From Actinophytocola algeriensis (GTDB lineage Bacteria > Actinomycetota > Actinomycetes > Mycobacteriales > Pseudonocardiaceae), in NCBI RefSeq assembly GCF_014203735.1, contig NZ_JACHJQ010000013.1, positions 115,651 through 179,650 of the forward strand: 64,000 nucleotides of DNA, given 5' to 3'. Shown here piece by piece: positions 1-8,225 of this stretch; position 1 is the first letter of the stretch, and each line of letters starts with the position of its first letter. Position numbers and translations under genes: made by a program. The notes beneath the pieces were generated by a model. It was not told the DNA's origin and ran no database searches. It was given only the letters and a program-made list of their open reading frames with translations.

Positions 1-426
1 GGCGATCCCGAAGACCCCCTGCCCGCCCTGCAGCAGATCGACGATCTCCTCTGGCGACGTGCACTCGTACACCGTCGTCCCGTCGGAGAAGAGCGTGATC
101 CTGGCCAGGTCGCGGACCCCGCGCCTGCGCAGGTGGTCGACCGCCACGCGGATGTTCTGCAGCGACACCCCGGTGTCGAGCAGTCGCTTGACCACCTTCA
201 GGACCAGGACGTCCTTGAACGAGTACAGCCGTGCCGAGCCGGAGCCGTGCGCACTGCGAATGGACGGGGCCACCAGCCCGGTCCGCGCCCAGTAGTCCAG
301 CTGGCGGTACGTGATACCGGCGATCTGACAAGCCGCGGGCCCGCGGTAGCCGACGAGCTCGTCCGGTCCGGACTGGTCCGGAAACAGCTCGCCCTGCTCT
401 CCGGTGACGGGACCTTCCTCGACCAC
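1..426 (-). CDS. MerR-family transcriptional regulator, C-terminus beyond window
   Basis: The visible 142 residues hold an N-terminal MerR winged-helix DNA-binding domain (YRGPAACQIAGITYRQLDYW, then the wing region GSGSARLYSFKDV). The start is placed at a GTG preceded by GGAGG with 5 nt spacing. A longer GTG start at 450 is open but has no such site. The reading frame runs off the left edge, so the effector or dimerisation half is missing from view. With DUF151 nuclease, FtsR-like MerR, GarA and GcvH it forms the block known from mycobacteria (Rv1826-Rv1830), so it is probably the Rv1830-type regulator. Its target genes cannot be read from the sequence. Confidence 0.85.
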   Translation of the reverse strand, partial: MVEEGPVTGEQGELFPDQSGPDELVGYRGPAACQIAGITYRQLDYWARTGLVAPSIRSAHGSGSARLYSFKDVLVLKVVKRLLDTGVSLQNIRVAVDHLRRRGVRDLARITLFSDGTTVYECTSPEEIVDLLQGGQGVFGIA

Positions 427-611
427 GCCTGCCTCCAGTTTCCCTGCCACGCGCGAGCCGTCAGCTCGTCAATACGACGGTAGGTCGGCGGGGGGACAGG
501 GTCAACGCGACGCGCGGACGACAGGTCGCAAACCTAAACCTGATATGGAGACTTTGTTACCGATCAGTCATCAACGCCGGGCCTCAGGTGTCGGCGCCGC
601 CGTTGTGCTCC

Positions 612-917
612 GTAGCCGTCCGGAACCAGCTCATCTCACGTGTCGGCGCCGCGACTGTGTTCATGCGGGACACCCGCACCCGGGCTTCCCAAGCTTTCCG
701 TAGCCGTCCGGAACCAGCTCATCTCACGTGTCGGCGCCGCGACTGTGTTCATGCGGGACACCCGCACCCGGCCTTCCCAAGCTTTCCGCGGCCGTCCGGA
801 ACCAGCTCATCTCACGTGTCGGCGCCGCGACTGTGTTCATGCGGGACACCCGCACCCGGCCTTCCCAAGCTTTCCGCGGCCGTCCGGAACCAGCTCATCT
901 CACGTGTCGGCGCCGCG
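612..917. repeat. 88-bp tandem repeat, 3.5 copies, overlapping the end of the DUF151 gene
   Basis: Units begin at 612, 700 and 788, and a partial fourth copy covers 876-917. The copies are nearly identical (GTAGCC versus GCGGCC at the unit start, and a G/C change near the unit end). A degenerate partial copy lies at about 588-600. Each unit carries a copy of the last five codons and stop of the adjacent DUF151 gene (RGADT-stop on the minus strand) and a hairpin with arms TGCGGG and CCCGCA around ACA. The repeat fills most of the gene-free gap 427-899; nothing else is visible there. Confidence 0.93.
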
Positions 918-1373
918 GAAATCTTCCGGGGAGACGCTGTCGAGGAACTCGCGGAACTTCTCGACCTCGTCTTCCTGCTCGTCCGGGATGATGAGCCCGG
1001 CCTCCTGGAGCACGGAGTCCTCGGCGTGGATGGGTACGCCGACCCGCAGCGCGAGCGCCACCGAGTCGCTGGGCCTCGCCGAGACCCGGATGTCGCCGTC
1101 GAAGACGAGTTCCGCGAAGAACGTGCCCTCGCGCAGATCGGTGATCCGCACCTGCTCGAGCTCCCGGCCCAACGCCCCGATCACGTCCTTGAGCAGGTCG
1201 TGCGTCAGCGGCCGGGCCGGCCGGACCCCCTGCTGCTCGAGTGCGATGGCCGTCGCTTCCACCGAGCCGATCCAGATCGGGAGGTATCGCTCGCCGTCGG
1301 TCTCGCGCAGCAGCAAGATCGGTTGATTGGCGGGTAGCTCCACCCGCACGCCCACGACTCGCATCTCGCTCAT
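900..1373 (-). CDS. Bifunctional nuclease-family protein (DUF151)
   Basis: A 157-residue protein with the DUF151 fold hallmarks: LLLRETDGERYLPIWIG near residue 20, the EATAIALEQQG helix and the RPSDSVALALR segment near residue 100. Family members in plants have RNase/DNase activity; the bacterial role is not settled. The start ATG follows a GGAGG box. It sits between two MerR genes, as in mycobacteria and corynebacteria. Its last codons and stop lie inside the final partial copy of an 88-bp tandem repeat, so its 3' end has been duplicated downstream. Confidence 0.93.
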   Translation of the reverse strand: MSEMRVVGVRVELPANQPILLLRETDGERYLPIWIGSVEATAIALEQQGVRPARPLTHDLLKDVIGALGRELEQVRITDLREGTFFAELVFDGDIRVSARPSDSVALALRVGVPIHAEDSVLQEAGLIIPDEQEDEVEKFREFLDSVSPEDFRGADT

Positions 1374-1537
1374 CGGGTTCGCCTCCCTCCGACTGGCTCA
1401 GCGAGGATGTGCATCCACACCTTCGAGCATCGCTTATCGATGACCTCGACGCTACCCGCCATCCGGTTCCGACGCTTGTGCAATCCGGAGACGATCGAGT
1501 GCCGATGTCATATCGTGGCAACTGGTTGATCTTCAGC

Positions 1538-2227
1538 TTACTTCCCCGCGATACGCCGTAAACCAGCCTTGACGAGCATCGTGTGCAGCCCGACGGACAA
1601 CGCCGCCAGCTCACGGACCGCTTCGTCCGCCTTGCGCCCCCGCATGGGTGCCACGATCTGCTCGACGAGCCCGACCTCCCGGTCGGCCGCCGCGCGGAAT
1701 CCGCGCAGGTGACGGGGTTCGACGCCGAAGTCGGCCAGTGCGTGCACGATGGCGGCGACCTGCGCCGACTCGTTGTCGTACAGGCCAGCCGCACCGGGTT
1801 TGACCAGCCCGTACTGTTCCAGCTCACTCAGCGTGGCCGGGTCGATACCCGCTGACTCGATCAGTTCCTCGCGGGTCATCCGGCGGATCGGCTGCTCCGC
1901 GAAGTCCTCCGCGGCGGGCAGGCCGTCGGCCGGGACGGCACGCAGTACGCGTGGCCGTTCGGCGGAGTCGGCCGCGTCCAGCTGTTCCTTGATGACCCTG
2001 AGCGGCAGGTAGTGGTCCCGCTGCGCGGCGAGGACGAAACGCAGGCGATCGACGTCGGCGGCCGTGAACTGCCGGTACCCGGAGGCGGTGCGGGCGGGCT
2101 GTACCAGCCCTTCCGCCTCCAGGAACCGGATCTTCGAGATGGTGACGTCCGGGAACTCCTCGCGTAGCCGGCTGAGCACCGCACCGATGCTCAGCCGGTC
2201 GCCAGCCGGCCGCCCGGCCGCCGTCAC
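1538..2227 (-). CDS. ftsR: MerR-family regulator, FtsR type
   Basis: A 229-residue MerR protein with an N-terminal helix-turn-helix (LSIGAVLSRLREEFPDVTIS, then KIRFLEAEGLVQP and the wing SGYRQFTAADVDRL). The C-terminal half (about residues 115-225) has no obvious metal-binding cysteines, as in the Rv1828/Cg1631 family. Cg1631 (FtsR) activates ftsZ in Corynebacterium. The GTG start follows GGAGG. It lies 20 nt downstream of garA and 164 nt upstream of the DUF151 gene on the same strand, the conserved order of the family, which supports the symbol. Its targets in this organism are inferred only. Confidence 0.9.
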   Translation of the reverse strand: MTAAGRPAGDRLSIGAVLSRLREEFPDVTISKIRFLEAEGLVQPARTASGYRQFTAADVDRLRFVLAAQRDHYLPLRVIKEQLDAADSAERPRVLRAVPADGLPAAEDFAEQPIRRMTREELIESAGIDPATLSELEQYGLVKPGAAGLYDNESAQVAAIVHALADFGVEPRHLRGFRAAADREVGLVEQIVAPMRGRKADEAVRELAALSVGLHTMLVKAGLRRIAGK

Positions 2228-2247
2228 ATCTATCCTCCGCTTGAGCC

Positions 2248-2694
2248 CTAGGACGCGTTGACGCCGGTGAGGAACACGAGGCGGAACTTGCCGATCTGCA
2301 CCTCGTCGCCGCCGGCGAGAACGGCCTGGTCCACCGGCTCCCGGTTGACGTAGGTGCCGTTCAGGCTGCCGACGTCGATCACCACGAACTCGCCGCCCTC
2401 ACGCCGGAACTCGGCGTGCCTGCGGGAGACCGTGACGTCGTCGAGGAAGATGTCGCTGTCCGGGTGCCGCCCCGCACTCGTGGTGTCGCGGTCGAGCAGG
2501 AAGCGGGAACCCGCGTTCGGCCCGCGCTTGACGACCAGGAGAGCGGAACCCGCCGGCAGAGCGTCCACACCCGCGACGGAAGGCTCCGGGGCTGGGGTCT
2601 CGGTCGCCTCTGCGTCGAGGAAGTCGGCCCGGAAGACGGAAGTCCGCTCCGGCGACTGCTCCGGCGGCACGCCGGGCCCGTCGTTGGTGCTCAC
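2248..2694 (-). CDS. garA: FHA-domain regulator GarA/OdhI
   Basis: A 148-residue protein with a short disordered N-terminus and an FHA domain from about residue 50 (SALLVVKRGPNAGSRFLL, then GRHPDSDIFL, SRRHAEF and GSLNGTYVN). In mycobacteria and corynebacteria unphosphorylated GarA/OdhI binds and inhibits 2-oxoglutarate dehydrogenase and glutamate dehydrogenase, controlling the 2-oxoglutarate node. Phosphorylation of a TTSVF motif by PknG or PknB turns it off. Here the motif reads ERTSVFRADFL: Thr18 (the PknB-type residue) is kept, but the preceding PknG-type Thr is Arg17. The GTG start follows GGAGGAG. It lies between gcvH and ftsR, as in other actinobacteria. Confidence 0.95.
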   Translation of the reverse strand: MSTNDGPGVPPEQSPERTSVFRADFLDAEATETPAPEPSVAGVDALPAGSALLVVKRGPNAGSRFLLDRDTTSAGRHPDSDIFLDDVTVSRRHAEFRREGGEFVVIDVGSLNGTYVNREPVDQAVLAGGDEVQIGKFRLVFLTGVNAS

Positions 2695-2777
2695 CTGAGC
2701 TCTCCTCCTGCTGATGCTTCTTGTCCTTAGCTAACCTACCGTGCGCGATCAGCACGCCCGGAGGTGACCTCCCGGTC

Positions 2778-3158
2778 CTACTTGTCGGTGAGTGCCTGGT
2801 AGGCCGCGGCGTCCATCAGATCGTCCAGCGCGGCGATGTCCGTGGCGGTGATCTCGACGATCCAGCCCTCGCCGTACGGGTCGGAGTTGATCAGCTCCGG
2901 GGACTCGTCCAGCGCGTTGTTCACCGCGGTCACCTCGCCGGACACCGGGGCGAAGATCTCCGAGACGCTCTTGGTGGACTCCACCTCGCCGAGCGGTGAA
3001 CCGGCGTCCACCTTCTCCCCCACCTTCGGGAGCTCGACGAACACCACGTCACCGAGCTGGTCCTGCGCGTAGTCGGTGATGCCGACACGCACGGTGCTGC
3101 CCTCGGTCTTGGCGAGCCACTCGTGCTCTTCCGTGTACTTGAGGTCTTCCGGCGTCAC
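2778..3158 (-). CDS. gcvH: Glycine cleavage system H protein
   Basis: A 126-residue lipoyl carrier that shuttles the aminomethyl group between the P, T and L proteins of the glycine cleavage complex. The lipoylation motif GEVESTKSVSEI is present, with Lys63 as the attachment residue. Length and the N-terminal KYTEEHEW motif fit the family. The GTG start follows GGAGGAAG. No gcvP, gcvT or glycine riboswitch is visible nearby; in actinobacteria gcvH often sits alone next to garA, as here. It lies about 80 nt upstream of garA on the same strand. Confidence 0.97.
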   Translation of the reverse strand: MTPEDLKYTEEHEWLAKTEGSTVRVGITDYAQDQLGDVVFVELPKVGEKVDAGSPLGEVESTKSVSEIFAPVSGEVTAVNNALDESPELINSDPYGEGWIVEITATDIAALDDLMDAAAYQALTDK

Positions 3159-3194
3159 TGAACTTCCTCCGCGGAGAGTGGGTTTGGCCGAAGC

Positions 3195-3791
3195 TTAGAT
3201 GGGCTTGGCCTGCAGTGGTGAGCGCAGTGCCATGCGTGTCTGCACCAGGTAGAGCAGGCCGGACCAGACGAACAGCGCACTGCCCCACACGACGAACGCG
3301 TAGGCCGCCGGCCGGGCGATCGTCGCGAAGTCCGAACCGCCCTGCGCGATCAGCAGCAGCGGCATCGCGTACATGAGGTTGAACGTCGCCGCCTTGCCGA
3401 TGTAGGTGACCTCCGGCGGACCGAACCCGTTGCGCTTGAGCACCCAGATGCACACGGCGACCATGAGGTCACGGCCGACCAGGACCAGCGCGAACCACAG
3501 CGGGATGATGTCGCGCAGCACGAACGCGACCACCGTGGCGAGCGTGTACAGCCGGTCGGCGGCGGGGTCGAGGAGGGCGCCGAGCCTGCTGGCCTGGTTG
3601 AGCCAGCGCGCGATCTTGCCGTCTGCCCAGTCGGAAACGCCGCTGTAGACCAGGATGGCGAGCGCCCAGCCGTCGGCCTTCGGGCCGAGGAGCAGCCACA
3701 GGAACACCGGCACCAGCGCAAGGCGGATCACGCTCAGCAGGTTCGGGATGGTGAGCCACCGGTCGGGCAGCTCTTCGGGCAGGGAAGCCAT
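3195..3791 (-). CDS. CDP-alcohol phosphatidyltransferase (PgsA-like)
   Basis: A 198-residue integral membrane enzyme with several hydrophobic segments. It has the complete CDP-alcohol phosphotransferase motif D54xxD57G58xxA61R62-x8-G71xxxD75xxxD79. Family members join CDP-diacylglycerol to an alcohol such as glycerol-3-phosphate, inositol phosphate or phosphatidylglycerol at the membrane. The position beside gcvH and garA matches mycobacterial pgsA2 (Rv1822 region). The exact alcohol cannot be read from the sequence, so phosphatidylglycerophosphate or cardiolipin synthase activity is only likely. It is followed downstream by gcvH. Confidence 0.9.
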   Translation of the reverse strand: MASLPEELPDRWLTIPNLLSVIRLALVPVFLWLLLGPKADGWALAILVYSGVSDWADGKIARWLNQASRLGALLDPAADRLYTLATVVAFVLRDIIPLWFALVLVGRDLMVAVCIWVLKRNGFGPPEVTYIGKAATFNLMYAMPLLLIAQGGSDFATIARPAAYAFVVWGSALFVWSGLLYLVQTRMALRSPLQAKPI

Positions 3792-3812
3792 GCCCTGCAG
3801 AGTATTCGCCGG

Positions 3813-4007
3813 TCAGCGTGCCATGCGGGTCAGGCTCCAGCCACGGCGGCGCAGGTCCGCGTCGGTGAGCGACCGGGGCCGCCCCTTGTCGTCGACGCCC
3901 ACCCAGCGTGCGTCCTCGCGCACGAGGGCGCGGCCCTGGCACCACACGACGCGGCCCTGCGTGGTGGGAAGCGGTGATGCCGTGGTGGTCTTGCGGTTCT
4001 CAGCCAT
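3813..4007 (-). CDS. Small basic hypothetical protein
   Basis: A 64-residue arginine-rich protein (VVWCQGRALVREDARWVGVDD, ending RRRGWSLTRMAR). The ATG is preceded by GAGGAC, and the gene sits 21 nt upstream of the phosphatidyltransferase on the same strand. No domain is recognised. The Trp-rich pattern (WCQGR, ARWVGVDD, RGWSL) resembles a small structured protein rather than random translation. It may be co-transcribed with the methyltransferase upstream. Confidence 0.55.
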   Translation of the reverse strand: MAENRKTTTASPLPTTQGRVVWCQGRALVREDARWVGVDDKGRPRSLTDADLRRRGWSLTRMAR

Positions 4008-4018
4008 GTCCTCGCTGC

Positions 4019-4885
4019 CTAGTCGTGGATCTCGTCCCTCCCGCAGGGTCTTTCGACTCTGGCGCGTGAATCGTTATCCGGTTCGTCGTCCGGTGCCCAC
4101 ATGGTGGACGCAGCCGCCGTGGCGACTACGTAGCGAAACGACTTCGGCAGGCGCACGACACCGTCCGGAGCAACAGCGTCGGCCACCGATTCGGTGAAGG
4201 CCGCACGCACGGGTGTCTCCCCCGCGAGACGGATCGCACGCAGGATCGGTTCGCTGCCGAGCATGGCGGTCCACGCCGCGCCGACGCTCGGGTACCTGGC
4301 CTGGCACGCCACCTCGCCGCCGCGCAGGACGGTGAGCCCGGCGGCCCGCAGCGCGCCGTCCACGCCCTCGTCGGCGCCCGCGGCGGGTGGGAGGAGGTCG
4401 AGCCGGCGCAGGTGGCCCGCGAATGTCCCGGCCCAGCCGCCGGCCGGCCGGCCCCAGCCGCCGACCGCGACCCGCCCGCCGGGGCGGACCACCCGCACCA
4501 GCTCGGTCAGCACCGCCGCACGGTCCGTCCCGCTGTGTGCCGACGCCCCCGTCGTCACGACGTCGAACGTGCCGTTGTCGAACGGCAGTGCCTCTCCCGG
4601 TTCGACGAGCCCACCGACCCGCAGGTCGGCGTCCGGGAGCGCCCAGCGCGCGATCTCCAGCCGCTCCACGGCGGTGTCCGTGCCCGCGACCAGCGCCCCC
4701 CGCTGCTCGGCGGCACACAGGAACAGCCCGACCCCGCAGCCGACGTCCAGCAGCCGCTGCCCGTCGATCCGACCGAGTGCGGCGAGGACCGCCCGGTGCA
4801 GCGGCCGGAACTCCCGTTCCGGCAGCGGCGGCCAGTCCTGAACACTGTCCTGCAACGGATACCCGTACATCGTGCTGACGATCAT
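4019..4885 (-). CDS. Class I SAM-dependent methyltransferase
   Basis: A Rossmann-fold methyltransferase with motif I LLDVGCGVGLFLCAAEQRG, motif II-like AGTDTAVERLEIAR and the post-motif VVRPGGRVAVGGWG. The substrate is unknown. I chose the ATG at 4885 (MIVSTMYGYPLQ) because GGGAGCG lies just before it; a start nine codons earlier at 4912 is open but lacks a ribosome binding site. The protein is then 288 residues. It is transcribed away from the LuxR-family regulator, with a shared promoter region of about 130 nt. Confidence 0.82.
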   Translation of the reverse strand: MIVSTMYGYPLQDSVQDWPPLPEREFRPLHRAVLAALGRIDGQRLLDVGCGVGLFLCAAEQRGALVAGTDTAVERLEIARWALPDADLRVGGLVEPGEALPFDNGTFDVVTTGASAHSGTDRAAVLTELVRVVRPGGRVAVGGWGRPAGGWAGTFAGHLRRLDLLPPAAGADEGVDGALRAAGLTVLRGGEVACQARYPSVGAAWTAMLGSEPILRAIRLAGETPVRAAFTESVADAVAPDGVVRLPKSFRYVVATAAASTMWAPDDEPDNDSRARVERPCGRDEIHD

Positions 4886-5021
4886 GTCGCGCTCCCTGCC
4901 CGTCGCGGCCAATACTCGCGGTCACGGTGGGGCGGCACATCGGGCATTGCCTCAGATCGCGCGTCCCGATGACTTAGGCCGGACGTGCCGTGCCTCACAC
5001 GCACAGGTGGATACTGGCCGC

Positions 5022-7823
5022 GTGTCACGACGGGTGTCGGTGCCGGAGCTGATCGGCAGGCGGAGTGAGCTGGCCGTGCTGGCCGCCGCCCTCACCGACG
5101 CGACGGCTGGCACCGGCAGGCTCGTGCTGGTCGAGGGTGACGCGGGGGTCGGCAAGACCCGCCTCACCCAGGAGTTCGCGGACCAGGCCGCCCGCGACGG
5201 CGCGACCGTGCTGTCCGGCGGCTGCCTGCAGCTCGAGGCCGACATCCCCTACGCGCCGTTCGAGGAGGCGCTCCGCGGGCTGCCGGAGCGGCAGGCGCTC
5301 TTCGGCGGCGGCACCGACCGGGCCACGGTGTTCCGCCGCGTCGCCGACGTGATCGCCGCCGCGGGCAGGCCCGTCGTGCTGGTGCTGGAGGACCTGCACT
5401 GGGCGGACGCGTCGACCCGCGACCTGTTCGTGTTCCTGCAGCGGGCGCTGCGGCACGCACCGGTGCTGCAGATCGGCACGCACCGCTCGGGCGAGGTCGG
5501 CGGTGACCACCCGGTGGCGGGCGTGGTCGCGGAGCTGGGCAGGCTGCCGCACACCGAGCGGCTGCGGCTGCCGCCGCTGGACCCGGCCGAGACGACCGCG
5601 CTGGCCCGCGGCCTGCTCGGCGTCGAGCCCGGCGGCGAGATGGTGAAGATGCTGCTGGCCAGGGCCGAGGGCAACCCGTTCTTCACCGAGGAGCTGATCG
5701 CGGCGTGGCCGGCGCGCGGCGAGGTGCCGCAGACCGTGCGCGAGGTGGTGATCACCCGGCTGGCCAGGCTGACGGAGGGTGCGCGGCAGCTGTCCCGCCT
5801 GGCGTCGGTGATCGGCAGGACGGTGTCCCACGACCTGCTCGCGGAGCTTGCCGCGTTGGCTGCGTTGTCCGAGGCGGACATCGGCGGCTCGGTGCGCGAC
5901 CTGATCCACCACGGGCAGCTGGTGACCTCGGGCGAGGACGGCTACGCGTTCCGGCACGCGCTGATCCGCGAAGCCATCTACGCCGACCTGCTGCCCGGCG
6001 AGCGGCGCGCCGCGCACGCACGGGTGGCCCGGCTGCTCGCCGCCCGGCCGACCCCGGTCGCCGAGCTGGCGCACCACTGGGACGCGGCGGGCGAGGTGGA
6101 CGAGGCGTTGAGGGCCTCCGTGCTGGCCGGTGCCTCGGCGGCCGCCGCGTTCGCGCACGCCGAGGCGCACGCGCACTACGAACGCGCGCTGCGGCGCTGG
6201 CGGGCGGCGTCGGCCCCGGAGGCGCTGACCGGGCTGGACCTGGACACGGTGCTGGAGCGGGCCGCGGCGGCCGCCAGCATCGCGTCCCGCAACGCCCGTG
6301 CGGTCGAGCTGACCCGGGAGCGGCTGGCGCTGCTCGACCCGGTGCGGGAGCCGGAGCGGGTCGCGGTCGCGTACGCGGAGCTGGCGCACCGGGCGTGGGC
6401 GTCGGCGGACTGGCCGCTCGCCAGGTCGGCCAACCAGCGTGCGCTGGAGCTGATCCCGGCGGACTCGCCGGAGCGGGTCGCGATCATGGCGCACCGGATG
6501 GGCCTCGCGATGCTGCAGTCCCGCCACCGCGAGGCGCTGCGGTTCGCGCGCGAGCTGATCCCGGTGGCCGAGGCCGCAGGCGACACCCGCTCGTACGCGC
6601 GCGGGCTGATGGTGCTGGGGATCAGCTCGATCGGCACCGGGCAGGTCGAGGACGGGCTCGCGTACCTGCGGCAGCACCTCGCGCTCGCGACCGAGACGCG
6701 GGACCCGAGGATGCTCGGAGTCAACTACGCCAACCACACCGAGGCGCTGGTGTGGGTGGACCGGGCGGAGGACGCGCTCGCCCTGTCCCGCGAGGGCATC
6801 GCGCGGGCGGGTGAGTTCGGGTTCGACTTCTACCTGCTGCTGATCGTCGGCAACCAGGTGCGCGCGCTGGCCGAGCTGTCCAGGTGGGACGAGGCGCTCG
6901 ACACCGCTGAGGACCCGACGGACCAGGGCGCCGACGCGTTCACGCGGCTGCCGGTGGACCAGACGCGGGCGGACCTGTACCTCAAACGCGGCGACGTGGC
7001 GGCGGCCGCGGCACTGCTGGCTCCGGCGGCGGCCACACTGGCCGGACAGGACGACGTGCAGTTCGGTACCGAGTTGTCCGCCCTGCAGGCGTTGATGGCG
7101 CTCCAGGAGGGTCGCTGGGCCGATGCACGCGCCGCGGTGCGGGAGGGGCTGCGGATCGCACTGGGCGCCGACAACCAGCACCGCGCCGCCCGGCTGGTGG
7201 CGATCGGCGTCCGGGTCGAGGCGGACGCCGGCGACGACCTCGCACGGGCCGACGAGATCCTCGCGGCCGGCGAGGCCCACCTGGTGGCGCTGACGGCGGA
7301 CGGTGTCGCACCACTGCCGAGGACGCTGCGCTCGCTGGCCACGGCCCGCGCGGAACGGACCCGGCTGGCCACGCCGGACCCGGCGGCGTGGGCGGCGGTC
7401 GTGGCGATCGCGGCCCACGACCGGCACCTGCTGGGCTACGCCCGGTTCCGGGAAGCGGAGGCGTTGCTGCTCACCCGCGGCTCTCGGCAGCCCGCGGTGA
7501 CCGCGCTGGCGGAGGCGGCCGCCATCGCGGCCTCACTGGGCGCCGTACCGCTCGCCGAGGACGTGCGCGCGCTGGCCGAGCGGGCGAGGGTGGCGCTGCC
7601 TGCCGCGACCACCGCCCCGGCCGAGGAGGACCCGGACGGGCTGACCGCGCGGGAGGTGGAGGTGCTGGCGCTCGTCGCCCTCGGGCGCACCAACGCCGAG
7701 ATCGCGGCGGAGCTGTTCATCAGCACGAAGACGGCGAGCGTCCACGTGTCGAACATCCTGCGCAAGCTGGGTCTGAAGAGCCGCATCCAGGCCGCGGCGG
7801 TGGCACAGCGCCGCGGCCTATGA
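5022..7823 (+). CDS. LuxR-family regulator with AAA ATPase domain (LAL/MalT type)
   Basis: A 933-residue large ATP-binding LuxR regulator. Walker A is VEGDAGVGKTRL near the N-terminus, and Walker B-like VLVLEDLHWADAS lies near residue 125. The middle holds TPR-like helical repeats rich in Ala and Glu. The C-terminus is a LuxR helix-turn-helix (LTAREVEVLALVALGRTNAEI, then STKTASVHVSNILRKLG). I start it at the GTG at 5022 (VSRRVSVPELIGRRSELAVL), where AGGTGG lies 11 nt upstream; the frame is open back to 4872 but the extra residues look non-coding. Such proteins are ATP-gated activators. The signal and targets here are unknown, although the divergent methyltransferase and the MFS pump are near. 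Confidence 0.9.
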   Translation: MSRRVSVPELIGRRSELAVLAAALTDATAGTGRLVLVEGDAGVGKTRLTQEFADQAARDGATVLSGGCLQLEADIPYAPFEEALRGLPERQALFGGGTDRATVFRRVADVIAAAGRPVVLVLEDLHWADASTRDLFVFLQRALRHAPVLQIGTHRSGEVGGDHPVAGVVAELGRLPHTERLRLPPLDPAETTALARGLLGVEPGGEMVKMLLARAEGNPFFTEELIAAWPARGEVPQTVREVVITRLARLTEGARQLSRLASVIGRTVSHDLLAELAALAALSEADIGGSVRDLIHHGQLVTSGEDGYAFRHALIREAIYADLLPGERRAAHARVARLLAARPTPVAELAHHWDAAGEVDEALRASVLAGASAAAAFAHAEAHAHYERALRRWRAASAPEALTGLDLDTVLERAAAAASIASRNARAVELTRERLALLDPVREPERVAVAYAELAHRAWASADWPLARSANQRALELIPADSPERVAIMAHRMGLAMLQSRHREALRFARELIPVAEAAGDTRSYARGLMVLGISSIGTGQVEDGLAYLRQHLALATETRDPRMLGVNYANHTEALVWVDRAEDALALSREGIARAGEFGFDFYLLLIVGNQVRALAELSRWDEALDTAEDPTDQGADAFTRLPVDQTRADLYLKRGDVAAAAALLAPAAATLAGQDDVQFGTELSALQALMALQEGRWADARAAVREGLRIALGADNQHRAARLVAIGVRVEADAGDDLARADEILAAGEAHLVALTADGVAPLPRTLRSLATARAERTRLATPDPAAWAAVVAIAAHDRHLLGYARFREAEALLLTRGSRQPAVTALAEAAAIAASLGAVPLAEDVRALAERARVALPAATTAPAEEDPDGLTAREVEVLALVALGRTNAEIAAELFISTKTASVHVSNILRKLGLKSRIQAAAVAQRRGL

Positions 7824-8219
7824 GTAGCAACCCCGGTACGGCGGCGTCGGCCGCGAGCGGGGCCGCGGAGACACGCCACTGGCCCAGAGCCGCACCGCGA
7901 GCGGTGCGGGCAGCGTCAGCGACTCCAGGTTCACCAGGTCCGGCAGGTCCGGCAGGTCCGGCAGGTCCGGCAGGTAGGCGGGCAGCACCGCCTTCTTCAG
8001 CCGCGCCGCGGTGGGGCACAGCGCCAGGCCGCGTATCCGCGTCAGGTCCTCCTGGCGCGGCGTGCCGCTCCACGGGATCCGCACGGCACCGTCCTCCGCG
8101 TAGTGGTCGCACTCGGCGGCGTTGCCGACGCAGAAGACCGCTTCGCCGAGAGCCGCGACCGGTACCTCCGGCCGCCCGGCGGAGACGGGGCGGTCGACGC
8201 CCGTCATACCGGGCATCAT
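7818..8219 (-). CDS. Hypothetical protein with leucine-rich segment, possibly truncated
   Basis: A 133-residue frame starting 6 nt after the MFS gene and reading until it overlaps the end of the LuxR gene. The N-terminal 60 residues look structured (VPVAALGEAVFCVGNAAECDHY). The middle is LPDLPDLPDLPDLVNLESLTLP, like a leucine-rich repeat, encoded by four perfect 9-bp repeats. The last 25 residues (SPRPRSRPTPPYRGCYS) look like read-through, so the gene has probably lost its true C-terminus. The ribosome binding site is weak. It could be a short LRR-like protein or a decaying fragment. Confidence 0.5.
   Translation of the reverse strand: MMPGMTGVDRPVSAGRPEVPVAALGEAVFCVGNAAECDHYAEDGAVRIPWSGTPRQEDLTRIRGLALCPTAARLKKAVLPAYLPDLPDLPDLPDLVNLESLTLPAPLAVRLWASGVSPRPRSRPTPPYRGCYS
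7935..7970. repeat. 9-bp tandem repeat, four perfect copies
   Basis: CAGGTCCGG occurs four times in direct succession, followed by a further CAGGT. On the minus strand it encodes the repeated tripeptide Leu-Pro-Asp in the short leucine-rich protein. A 9-bp unit keeps the frame when copy number changes. Confidence 0.95.
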
Positions 8220-8225
8220 CCCGGC

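Noticed and set aside
612..917. CRISPR array
   Set aside because: The whole 88-bp unit is repeated without unique spacers.
2782..2804. TTGTCGGTG as a further PafBC site
   Set aside because: It lies inside the gcvH coding end, antisense, and the -10 spacing is wrong (GTAGGC at N8).
3159..3194. Glycine riboswitch upstream of gcvH
   Set aside because: The gap to the preceding gene is only 36 nt, too short for the aptamer.
5025..7427. 800-codon minus-strand frame
   Set aside because: Antisense to the LuxR/ATPase regulator; composition dominated by Arg, Gln and Gly.
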